From the NCBI GenBank assembly GCA_001949185.1, contig BDGG01000005.1:372001-436000 (forward strand): 64,000 bases of DNA, in the 5' to 3' direction. Of the stretch, positions 26,220-36,054 are shown piece by piece. The notes beneath the pieces were generated by a model. It ran no database searches, was not told the origin of the DNA, and worked only from the letters and a program-made list of their open reading frames with translations. The stretch's first letter is position 1. Every line of letters starts with the position of its first letter. Position numbers and translations under genes: made by a program. Origin of the DNA: Ramazzottius varieornatus (lineage: Eukaryota; Tardigrada; Eutardigrada; Parachela; Ramazzottiidae).

Positions 26220-27816
26220 GTTGATGCGGGGGATGATGTCCTTCAACGGAGAACTACCACAAGGTCGTTACGAAGATGTCGAGGGGTTGTCGACAACGCG
26301 GCAAAAGCAAGAAAGAAGGATCTTTCAACGTCCGAGCTACGGCAGAAATGGCACACTGACTGCTGTCTAGGCCAAAGTTTGCACTTAGCCAGTCAGATAG
26401 GAAACACCCGTATGCGTCATTCGGTGTATTACTCACAGTTGAGTCATCGAGTGGTCGGCGTATCTTAGATTGGCCCTGACCGACCACAGGCCAGCCTTGG
26501 TGGGCCGGCCTCCAGTCTATATTCCACTCCACCGACGACAGTGGAAGCAGAGAGTATAGCCCAATCTATACTCTCTGATGGAAGTGTGGTTGACATCGTC
26601 TTAAACTAAACTCTAAAGTCCGAAGTGTCCACCTGGTCAAAGAAATCGCAATTTCCCTGAAGTTTAAAATTGTCCATATATGCGTTTCCGGTTCGTATGT
26701 AGCGGAGACCTTTTCTTTCTCGTGAGAAAACAAGAAGGTCCTCTTCGGACTTCCGAATCTGTCGAAAGAACTGCGGGTTCTTGCAAGCGATGCTATCGGA
26801 CGGTTTTACTGTCCTAGACGTCTGCATCGTCTCCTCTTAACTCAGTACTTGTATATTGTAGGTCTAACCGGAAGCTGCGGGGAGTATGAAGGGGAGCGAG
26901 GACATCGTGATGCTGAAAATTCCGGAAGACTTTTTATAAGAAGACGGGCGGGTTCTTGTTTGGGTTTCACGCTGGTGCTGAGAGCAGTATTAGGTGAGTT
27001 GAATATAAAGATCGTGCATCGCACGTGGCGGCGAAGTGATGTGGCAAGTTCCACTTGCGTAATTCTGCATGTCCTTGTTTACGAGCATATTTCTGAACCG
27101 TGATGTTCTCGTGAGAACATATTCACCATGATGTTTTGTGCTAGAAATGCACTGCTGGCCGTCGTCTGGGATTGCTACCAGTATCAGGTCACTGAAGCTG
27201 CTTTCCCCTCGACGCTTTGTGCGAGTTGATAGCTGGTTCGTTTTTCCACAGATCTCATGTCGACCAAATTATCTAAATTAATTTCTTCCCTTAGTGGATT
27301 GATTTCTTCCCACTCCACCGCCGATGGATCTAAGAACGTCACCAGGAAGCGGCTCTTCACATGCAATGCTTACTCCATGCCCTATGTAAGACCTTTCCAC
27401 CCGGTAAAAGTCGCATTCGAAATCTAGAACCAGTTTCACCCAACGAAAATATGGATATGAGGATGCTAGTTGCTTGTGGAGCGTCTAGTCATATTGCGCG
27501 TGATATTGAGATACTCTACACTAGACTCTACAGTCTACACGTGAACTTCAAAGGTGGATGATGTTCTGAAAGTGTATAAAAACCTATCTGTATCACAGTA
27601 TATCAAACCTACTTTGTATCGCAGAAGCATACAATTCCATTTATTCTCGGTGTATCCTCAGTCTCATTGTTGATGGTTGCAAAATTGCTAAAAATTGGCT
27701 ATACGTAAATAGGTTCAAAGTCATGTTACGACTGTACCGGAAGTAGCAGAAATAGCCTGGAACCTTGCATAAGTGACTTGGAACGCTGTTTCAGGTTCTT
27801 CTTGTACATTTTGCAG
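26220..27816. other. Intergenic region, beta-tubulin to BPNT2-like
   Basis: 1.6 kb containing the tubulin promoter and probably the 5' exon(s) of the BPNT2-like gene, which I could not place. It has a perfect 12-bp hairpin (26548-26577). A 73-codon minus-strand ORF at 26606-26827 (starts MQTSRTVKPSDSIACK) and a 56-codon plus-strand ORF near 27257-27427 (starts MSTKLSKLISSLSGL) are both protein-like but unrecognised. None is secure enough to call. Confidence 0.4.
26548..26577. repeat. Perfect 12-bp hairpin
   Basis: CAGAGAGTATAG, a 6-nt loop (CCCAAT), then CTATACTCTCTG. No T-run follows. It lies about 330 bp upstream of the beta-tubulin copy 1 start codon. Confidence 0.8.
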
Positions 27817-28926
27817 GAACGGCCGAATGAGCAGATGATCAGCATGCGAAAGCTGTTGTATCATGCGATTCAAGCGGCGGAACGCGGGGGCTTGGAAGTT
27901 CGTGCGGTGCAGGAAACTGGCAACCTGGAAGTACGTAGCAAGAGCTCCTGCTTCAATCCTGTCACTCTCGGAGATATGCGCTCGCACGTTGCAATGAAAG
28001 GAACGCTGCGTCAGGCATTTCCATATGTCTGCATCGTCTCGGAAGAAGACAACCACTGCCTGGACTCTGTTGCGGTCGACCTGGACCAAGATCCCCAAGA
28101 CCCACCCTCGACGTTCCTGCGAAGTGTTCCTGAAGACCAGATGGTCTCTGCCCAAGACATCACCGTTTGGATAGACCCCCTGGATGGTACTCAAGAATAC
28201 ATGGAAGGACATTACGAGTATGTGACTACCATGGTAGGCATAGCGATTGGCGGAGTTCCCGTCGCCGGAGTGATACATCAGCCCTTCCCCGAACATTCGG
28301 CTGCCTCCACCTCGACGTACTGGGCTTGGAAGAACCACGGAGTGTGTCCTCTTCTCCAGAGCCTACAGATTTCCCCACAAGGTAAGTCAATATTGCAACC
28401 GGAAGCTCGACGACCACCTGCGTACACGATACCGTACTGTTGATTCGGCAAGCGGGTATGCAGGTGTATGAAGTGATGGGTGAGTCTCCAGTTACGCCCA
28501 AGACCACAACGGTTATATCCAGCGTCTCTTGCAGATCCACCAAAGAATTCTAATCATGTATGGAGGCTCGCTGTGTCTCGGAATCCCGTGCGAGCTGGCG
28601 CCGCTCGGAGGTTCTCCAAAGCTGCCTTCGGATCGGGCAACTGTGAGCTGGTGCCTATAGGTGGAGCCGGCTACAAGTTCATACAGATGTTCAGGAACAA
28701 TGTGAATGGGTACTTGCACTTAACCAAGAACATTAAGAAGTGGGACACATGTGCTGGTCACGGAATAACCAATGCTCTGGGAGGACAACTGACGGGTTTG
28801 GGCGGACAGGAGATTGATTATGCGGAACCCGAAAACAAGAACCAAATGGCGGTCGGATCTGGCTTCGTAGGAGCTATTCATAATCACAGTGCTCTGCTGA
28901 GTAGCTGTCGTCGAGTTGCACTTTAG
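27817..28926 (+). CDS. BPNT2: Golgi-resident PAP phosphatase, BPNT2/IMPAD1-like (N-terminus not found)
   Basis: Two exons seen: 27817-28381 and 28534-28926. BPNT2 hydrolyses 3'-phosphoadenosine 5'-phosphate, the by-product of sulfotransferases in the Golgi. It is a Mg2+-dependent, Li+-sensitive member of the inositol monophosphatase superfamily. Hallmarks: VSEEDN for the EE metal ligands, VWIDPLDGTQEYMEGHYEYVTTM for the WxDPLDxT motif, VAGVIHQPF, GGAGYKF, and IKKWDTCAGHGITNALGG for the second metal motif. These match human BPNT2 (WIDPLDATQEYTE, YIKKWDICAGNAILKALGG) better than INPP1. An acceptor TTTTGCAG precedes 27817, so at least one upstream exon, which should encode the membrane anchor, is missing from my model. 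A possible internal start is ATG 27838. Confidence 0.87.
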
Positions 28927-29163
28927 CCCCTTCCAATCTCAGTTTAGCTCCATCTTAATTTCAGACGTTACTCTCCCTATTTATGGTCAGTTTCGTTCGC
29001 GTAGTGTAAGTTTCGGCTTTTACGATAAGCTTCCCTAAGCGCTGCACAGTGCGACAATGCGGAACCGCTAGGAAGGAAAATCCAAATAAAAAAAACTGGA
29101 AAAAAACTAGAATGTTTCCTGTGAGAGCCTTTCTCACTGGAGGTTCGCCAAAGAGAAGGAACT

Positions 29164-30040
29164 TTAAGCGCTGTCTTTAGCAATGGCAGCTTTCAGGCGA
29201 GGGTAGGTGTCGGCCATGGTCGAAGGGATGGCAGACTCCACGAGGGACTGAGGAAGCATTCCGCCAAGGTCGCTGTGGACATACTGAACGAAGCGAGTCT
29301 CGTTCGGCTTGCTTTCCACCGCATAGCAAAATAGTGAGTTCGGATGGTTGAATCCGCGAACGAACCCTTTGGTCTCTGGAGCGTCAGGATGCTCTACACT
29401 GATGGAAGCTGTGAAGATGCGGTTGGGTTCCCGAGTGACTGTCACAAGGTCCACGAACTCGCGAGCGCTGATCAGTCCCAAGCAGACCGGGTTCGTGGTT
29501 GATCGGATGATGTCCAGGTGCTGTGGATCGAACAGAAAAGGAAACCCAAGCTTAAGTGATGAATCCAGCTCCACCTCAAGGTGTGCAGGAACGAGGCTTA
29601 CCGGTGCAGGCTTAGCCAGCACTTTGGAGCTGGAGATCGAGGTGTCCCATTCCTTTCTTCGTGGCTTCTCGACGCCTGGATATACGAAAGTGAAAACCGT
29701 CTCGGAGGACGCCGGAATGTTTCCTTCGGATTTGTACCTGCCGGATGGCAGATTCAGAAACGGCATTGGCAATATGGACTAGATAAATATGTGATGCCCA
29801 TCGTGCAGCACAGTACCTACAGGTTTCCCTTGAAGTCTTCCGAAGGCCTTGAATAAACGACGCAGTCACTCTGCAAAATCATGGTACATGCATACTCTAC
29901 AGTCCAAGGGCAGCATGAAATCGCAAAACCCCGAACGCTCTTATACTTACCGTTTCTTTAACTTTCTTCCAGCCGCTATCTAGCGCGTCAAAAGATAGGA
30001 CACGCTGAACTATCTCACTAGCCTTCGTGGTGTAGTCCAT
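29164..30040 (-). CDS. STARD5: START-domain lipid transfer protein, STARD5-like
   Basis: Exons (minus order): 30040-29951, 29870-29821, 29737-29602, 29520-29164. START proteins carry one lipid in a deep pocket; STARD5 binds sterols or bile acids. The joined sequence shows CVVYSRPSEDFKGNLYKSEG, then KEWDTSISSSKVL, HLDIIRSTTN, the ISAREFVDLVTVTR segment, GFVRGFNHPNS and YVHSDLGGMLPQSLVESAIP. These parallel human STARD5 (ISPRDFVDLVLVKR, GFVRGFNHPCG, HTDLSGYLPQNVVDSFFP). The whole protein is essentially one START domain of about 210 aa, as in STARD4/5/6, with no membrane anchor. The intron between exons 3 and 4 is 81 bp, stop-free and in frame; I treat it as spliced because both splice sites are good and the protein aligns without it. 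Confidence 0.88.
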
Positions 30041-31778
30041 CTCGCCGGTCGAAGATCTTCAACCCCAAAAAGACAGCACGATAACGTCACCACTTGATAT
30101 CCACAAGCCAGCTATTTTTTTGGAACCACAGTATTATAGATTCCGCAGTTTTGAAGCAGATGGAGGTTCGTTGTAAACGACAATAAGATGGGTTGCATTC
30201 GAAAGGGAACAGGATATCGCCGTTCTGGCTGTCTTGGCTACTTAGCTATAGCGGCTCAGACGCGCGTCTACTGTGACTGAATTTGCTGACGATTTTTCCT
30301 GGTAAATCACGCGTTTGTCGCCGTCTACCAACTTGCCATGCACGATAGCGATGTAGGGCGGAATGCACGTTTGTAGACCTGACGTTTGACGGCACTTCAA
30401 ACCGGTTACAGAGGTTTCGAGTCAACTGTCTGGTCTACATACATATCGTGACAAACGAAGCTGAAAGTCTTCCTTGTCGACAAACTGAAGAGTGAAGACA
30501 TCAAGTATGTGGGTGCAGTTCTACTCTGATGGACACAGACATAGTGGGACAATTCGGAATAACTCGGAAGAATCGTCCTGGCGATCTTATGGGCGCGACT
30601 TAAACAGCAGGACCTTTGGAACAGGGAAGTCGGTCACACCTCATCAGCTCATCAGTCGAAAATCAAGACGTTTCCTAGTTCCCACATGACTGGGAACGAA
30701 TGTTGCGTAATCGTGAAATTATGACCTATACGGGGCTGTAAATCAGATCTCTGATCATATCCAACCAACTTCAGAAGGCTGCAAACTTCCCAACTTTGCA
30801 GGCCGAAGCTCTACGACTTTTTTTCACGCTAGGAACAGCGGAAAACGACTGCCGTATCATATAGGTGAGTCATTTTAGGACCAGGCCACCACGTACGTAC
30901 ATCAGCACGCACCGATTGCACTCACGTTAAAATACCGACACAAAGCATACAGTGGACGACAAAATAAAACGTTAAAAACGGGTGTTCGGAGCTAGATGGT
31001 TAAAGCCAATGAAGTTTGCGCATACAGCAAAACTTAATCTTCATTGGCTGAGTCGCAAGTAAGCTCAGCTGGAGTGTTACGCCCGTTTTTAACGGTTAAT
31101 TTTGTCGCATACTGTATGACGATTGTCATAATATCATCATTCATCAGGCTTCGTAAAAACAAAAAAGCACAACGCCACAAAACTCTAACAATTAAGGTTC
31201 TTCCGAACTTGCCATCTTTTGCAGTCTTGCTGGCTCAATGCAAATACTGGACCTACTGGTTTCACTGGATTGAGACGGCGCGGGAAGAAGATCCGGACCT
31301 GCAAGCTCCAGCCTCCGCACTTCGTCGAGAAGTCGGCAGCAACGTCGACACAGCGAGTTGATGTCCATCAGCAGCTAACGCTCTCGGCGGTCTTCATTGA
31401 TATCTGCCATTATTATCTGGAAATTTCCCGTCCATCGGACGTCGCTGCATCGACAGAACAAGAGGACTTAGTATAGGTCTTCATCGAAGAGGTAAGCCCG
31501 AACGCTCGCTTCATTGCTTCCAATTAATTGCCGCACGTATATAACGGACACTTGACAGCTTTTTCCTTTCAAGCGCGTGATCAGAAATCATCAGTAACTG
31601 CCTGGTTGATCAAACACAGTCATGAACAGTGTCTGTTCTCGACGACGCTACTATCGCCACTAACGGCAAAGGACTGTTGGACTAACTAGACTTTGAAGTA
31701 AATATTTGCGTAAGCTGATAAGCAACAAAACGATTGAAAGAATTCCCAATCGTTATTTCTGTTTCCAGGTTTTCGAAA
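30041..31778. other. Intergenic region, STARD5-like to GRB adaptor
   Basis: 1.7 kb between divergent genes. It contains a Tc1/mariner-type MITE (30950-31114). A TTTCCAG acceptor 10 bp before the GRB start codon indicates at least one 5' UTR exon somewhere here. I see no other coding signal. Confidence 0.5.
30950..31114. mobile_element. Tc1/mariner-type MITE, 165 bp
   Basis: Terminal inverted repeats begin CAGTGGACGACAAAATAAAA on the left; the right end reads AATTTTGTCGCATACTG, its inverse with a few mismatches. The homology continues inward through CGTTAAAAACGGG, and a second inverted pair (AGCCAATGAAG / CTTCATTGGCT) sits near the centre. TA dinucleotides flank both ends (30948-30949 and 31115-31116), as expected for Tc1/mariner target duplication. 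It has no coding capacity, so it is non-autonomous. Confidence 0.88.
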
Positions 31779-34700
31779 ATGGACTACTTCAGCGCTTCCA
31801 GCTCGAGCAAAGGCGTCACTCCTGACCGGACGAGCACGCCGTCCACCGAGAGGAGGATGGATTTTTACAGCGATTTCGACTCGCAGTCACATCGGACGGT
31901 GGAACTTGACCAGTCTTCGACGGCGCTGCAAGCTCTGCAGAAACTCTTCTCCGACGAAGAAATCCGTAGTGGACATTGTGGGTACTGGGCGATCTTTGAG
32001 CATCGACGCTGGGCAGCCATGTATCGCATTGTCGAAGATCACGAAACGTTGACGCACATCACCGACTCGTGGCTGCACGAAGATGAAGGCCAACAAAACC
32101 GGTTCGTGCTCAAGAAAGATTACTGCAAATATGAAGTTTACCGGAATCCCAAGGTGAGACTGGAGCTCATAAAAAATTCATGTAAAATTCCGAAAATATT
32201 CTCCTGGCTGAAACAGTCTACAGAAAAGTAATTTCGCCGCTAACTAACAACTCGGCATGACTGTTTTCCCAAGTGGCGCACGTTTTAAGTGGAATTAGCT
32301 AAAGAGGTGCGCCACTTCGTAGAACGATCTGGGGTTTGCGTGCCAAGGTCCACAAAATTAGCCAGTAACGATAGTAAAGTATTTTGCATGATATAGGTAG
32401 GCTGAGAAAATTGAATACAGCGTCGAATGAAAACTGGAGAATATTTAAATGGTCAAGCAAAACAATTGCATAGAATATGGATAAGCGAATGAACACGGAA
32501 ACCAGTCTGAGTGATCAGCTGTAATCTGCAATTCTGCATAAGCCCTTGAAAAACCTGTTGCGTGCATCTGTTGGCATTGTCACGCAAAGGGCTCGACATT
32601 TACTGGTACAAGTCGCCATCCACCCTTGGAACTTTGAACGTGGGTTTTCGTGATGGCGATTGGGTGGATCTTGTTTCCAGCTGTTGGGCTTTCACGATCC
32701 GCTGACTTGACTAATGGGTCCTTTCACTCCTTCCTTGTCTCTCTTTGTAGCAATTCTTTCCTGAAGACATGCTCAACTTGTCTAGCGAGAAGTTCCGCTC
32801 GTTGGCTGGGGAACATCCCTCGGCACAGAACAGCTTCCTCCGGGTAATGCATCATCGTCATCTGTCAGTCTCTTTATAGCCTCGTTTGCCATCGTGGTAT
32901 GAGATTTAAAAGCTGCAGTCGCCTTTGGGACCCTTTCACCATAATCTCATTTCTTCTGTTGTGCATTCAGAATCTGATCTTGTCCACAAACTGGCATCCC
33001 GAAGTGGAGGGTTCGCTGTACTTCCGGGACAAAGCGCTGTTCCACTCGCCCACCTGGAAGAAGTTATACTTCGTACTGCGACCTTCCGGCCTGTATTCAT
33101 CGAAACATGAATCGAAGGTAACACTCATAGCTTTCGGCGTCGGTGGGAATGGGCCGGGTTTAGTGTGCCGTTGGCGACTGTTAACCCAAAGCTATCGTTA
33201 ACCTTACGAGCACACATTTTATAGCCCGGTGTTACTCTTGTTTTACCTGTGGCTTCGCAGTATCCGGTCGGCAGTTGATGATCTTTATGTCATCGGTTGC
33301 AGGATCCCAAGCACATGTCGCTTATCTGCTCACTGGAACACCTCAATGTATACCAGCATCAGAACGGAAAGAAGCTAGGCGCGCCGACAGAGTATGTCAT
33401 TTGCCTTTCGGTAAGCGTTTCACACTTGGGAACAAACTCGACAGGCTTTTCTCGAGTGGCGCACGGTTTCAGCCAGTAACACTGAGGAGGTGCGCCACTT
33501 GGGAGAACAACTCTTATCGAGCTTGCTTTTAACGAATTCTACACTACATCAATCTCATCGGTTTATTTTGGGTCCTCAGGGTTTGCTGGATGATAAGCAG
33601 CATAACACGTTTCTAAGTTGCGAAAGCGAAGAAATGTGCCGAAACTGGATCGTGGCACTTCGCCTACAGAAGGTACGACGTCACTTTGGGTTTGCACGAT
33701 GGTGACGATGATTGAATCATGACTTGTTTTGAGTTCTGTGGGCGTGTGATCAAAACGAGGCTGTAAATTTTTCTTTCCCCATTTCTTCTCTAGTTCGGCA
33801 AGCAGTTAAAAGATAATTATCAGTCTGCGGCTCAAGCTGACCTAATGCTCAACACGACGGATAACATCAAGGTGAGTGAGTAGGTGGATGGGTGCGGACG
33901 TACTTTGCTTGATCAAAGTGCATGTATATCTGAAGGAAATCGAGATCTATCGTAATCGTCGATGATTAGAGGTGATTTCTTTCTGCTTGAAGGATCTGGC
34001 TCTTCAGGAGAAGCTGAAAGCCAGAGTAGCCATGGACTTTTCCGGTGACTGCGGGCGGCTAGTGGAAGATCAGAAAGGAGCCATTGAGGCGCTGGTTACT
34101 GAGGTCCAGGGTTGGAAGGTGAGTTACGTGATAGTTATAATTGACGCCTTGTGGCGTCCAGGCACTTGCACGCTGGTCGATTCGCATGGCTGAACAGGGC
34201 TGCAAAGAGAATGACAGGGGACAAAAGAGCAAAAGTATCCTCTGTCGGTACATAAATTTAGCCGGAACCAATTGCCGTGGCTGTTTTAGACCACATACAG
34301 AAACAGGGTTAGAAGTAGGCACAAAAGGTTAGCCTAATCGACCTGATCATCCCTGATGAAGTGGGATTCCTTTCGCTGACTAAATGTTTTCTGTAAGATG
34401 AAGAATTTACTAGTTGTGACGGAATGAATTTTTCGCATAATTTTTTTTGTTCAACTAAGGAATGCATTGAAGATGCTGAGTATAATCAAAGAATCTGGAT
34501 AAAAGTTTAGTGGTAATATTAACCACCAGTGAATGTAAAACAATTGAATTTCAATGGCTATTTTGCCTTGCAGAAACGAAGGACGGGTCGCGGACATTCC
34601 TCGTCTGATTCCACTTCGCCAAGCTTGCCCTTGCATCTTGCCCAGCCGTGGTTTCACGCGGCACTTTCCAGGGATGAAGCCACTCGACTATTAGCTGAGC

Positions 34701-35408
34701 GAGGACTTGTTGACGGGTAAGACCATGTGCATCGCTGTGTTGAGAGTATGGTAGTGTGGGCGTCTTGCCAAAAGGTTTCGAGGGTTAGACTGTTCTTAGT
34801 ACCGATGAGTGATTGACATCAGCTTACAAGTCTCAAGGTCGCATGCTGGAAAACCGGACTACAGAAGCCTAACTTGTTGGTATCCATTTGTCTAGCTGGC
34901 TCTTGATTATGTAACTAGCCGTATGACGTCCTTCAGATCCTTGAGGATACCAGCTGGCAGCTGCCATACAGATTAGACTATAGACTATAAATCAGATTTT
35001 TTTCTAAATTTATGGAAAGGGGTCTGTCTTGATCGTTTTCAACAGTGAAACTCTTTTCCGAATTTTCTGAATATCATCTGTTGATTCCGAATTTTGCAGG
35101 GTTTTTCTGATACGAAAAAGTCGGAGCCAACCACGGACTTCGGTGCTTTCCGTTGCTCATTCTGGCAAAGTCAGACACTACCACATTACCAGAGTAACGA
35201 TTGAAGATAACCAAGTGTGTCTGACGCTGGATGGTGGAAAGACCAAATTCGCAGGTAGACTGGAATCAAAGTGACCATAAGGCAAGCATAACGATGGTGT
35301 TTGCTCGTAGACCTGATGCAGCTGGTGGAGTTTTACCACCTGAATACGGGAAGTCTCTGCTGCAAGCTGACGTACCCAGCCAAGATATCCGACAGCCCCA
35401 ACAGATAG
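31779..35408 (+). CDS. GRB7/GRB10/GRB14-family adaptor (RA-PH-BPS-SH2)
   Basis: Exons: 31779-32153, 32751-32843, 32971-33117, 33303-33410, 33580-33672, 33794-33871, 33993-34118, 34574-34716, 35100-35254, 35311-35408. These adaptors bind activated receptor tyrosine kinases such as the insulin receptor. In order: a Ras-associating domain (RTVELDQSSTALQALQ to LKKDYCKYEVYRNPK); a PH domain (PEVEGSLYFRDKALFHSPTW to SEEMCRNWIVALRLQ); the linker and BPS region (AMDFSGDCGRLVEDQKGAIE, matching vertebrate MDFSGHAGRVIENP); and a C-terminal SH2 domain (PWFHAALSRDEATRLLAE, then GVFLIRKSRSQPRTSVLSV). The SH2 phosphotyrosine-binding motif is FLIRKS rather than FLVRES, keeping the Arg. The end, LMQLVEFYHLNTGSLCCKL, is family-typical. 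It is probably the single ancestral invertebrate member. Introns 1 and 4 carry palindromic elements D and E. Confidence 0.93.
32243..32344 (+). repeat. Intronic palindromic element, copy D (GRB intron 1)
   Basis: Arms TTCCCAAGTGGCGCACG and GGTGCGCCACTTCGTAGAAC, the right arm continuing GATCTGGGGTTTGCGTGCC. The core has GGAATTAGCTAAAG. Confidence 0.78.
33431..33527 (-). repeat. Intronic palindromic element, copy E (GRB intron 4)
   Basis: The left arm AACAAACTCGACAGG with TCGAGTGGCGCACGG mirrors the right arm GGTGCGCCACTTGGGAGAAC, ending ATCGAGCTTGC. The core TTTCAGCCAGTAACAC is reverse-oriented relative to copies B, C, D, G and H. Confidence 0.8.
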
Positions 35409-36054
35409 CCACAAAGTGCCTCAAGGCATAAACTGGGTATAGCACTGGGTGAGGCTGAGTGAGTGCAGCGCGGGCGCTGTTCCAAGTACCTGCCGAAGTC
35501 TCGCGTACATCTTCCGTGTAAATACATGTACAATGAAATCTCGGAAAGCATTCTCGGTGCGGGAAATTTGTGAAGACTACTTTGTTGCTTTCCTTTTTAG
35601 CCATTTACTGCCAGTTTTCGTCCTCTTTAGTCGACCCGTTTGTGCGGGAATTTTTACAAGACTGGTTTGGCCGAGAAGCTCTTTTGATATAGACCGTTCA
35701 GACTGGTTGATCCGGAGTAGGCGCACAACAGCATTACGACCATTTGTCTGTTACGGCTGTTTTTTGTGTTAGCATTGCATGACGTTGGCGGACAGGAAAC
35801 TGAAAGTTGAATTCACAGTACGCACTAAAACTTCAACTGCCTGAAAAAATGGATCCACAAAACGAGAAAACAATGTATGATGCGTTGCGAAGTGCGATAT
35901 AAAATCGAAACAGTCGTTTGTCGATACCTTTTGGCAAGTACAGAACGTGACAGATTACGGAAGAGATCTGATTGGGAAGGGGCTTGAGGAACTGCACAGC
36001 GAAGAGCTGGTCTGTGCGCGGTGTTGGAGACGATGGGTCTGTTCCTCAAGAGAT
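35409..36054. other. Convergent spacer, GRB adaptor to INPP1
   Basis: 646 bp between convergent genes. I see no further coding exon and no repeat. Confidence 0.4.
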
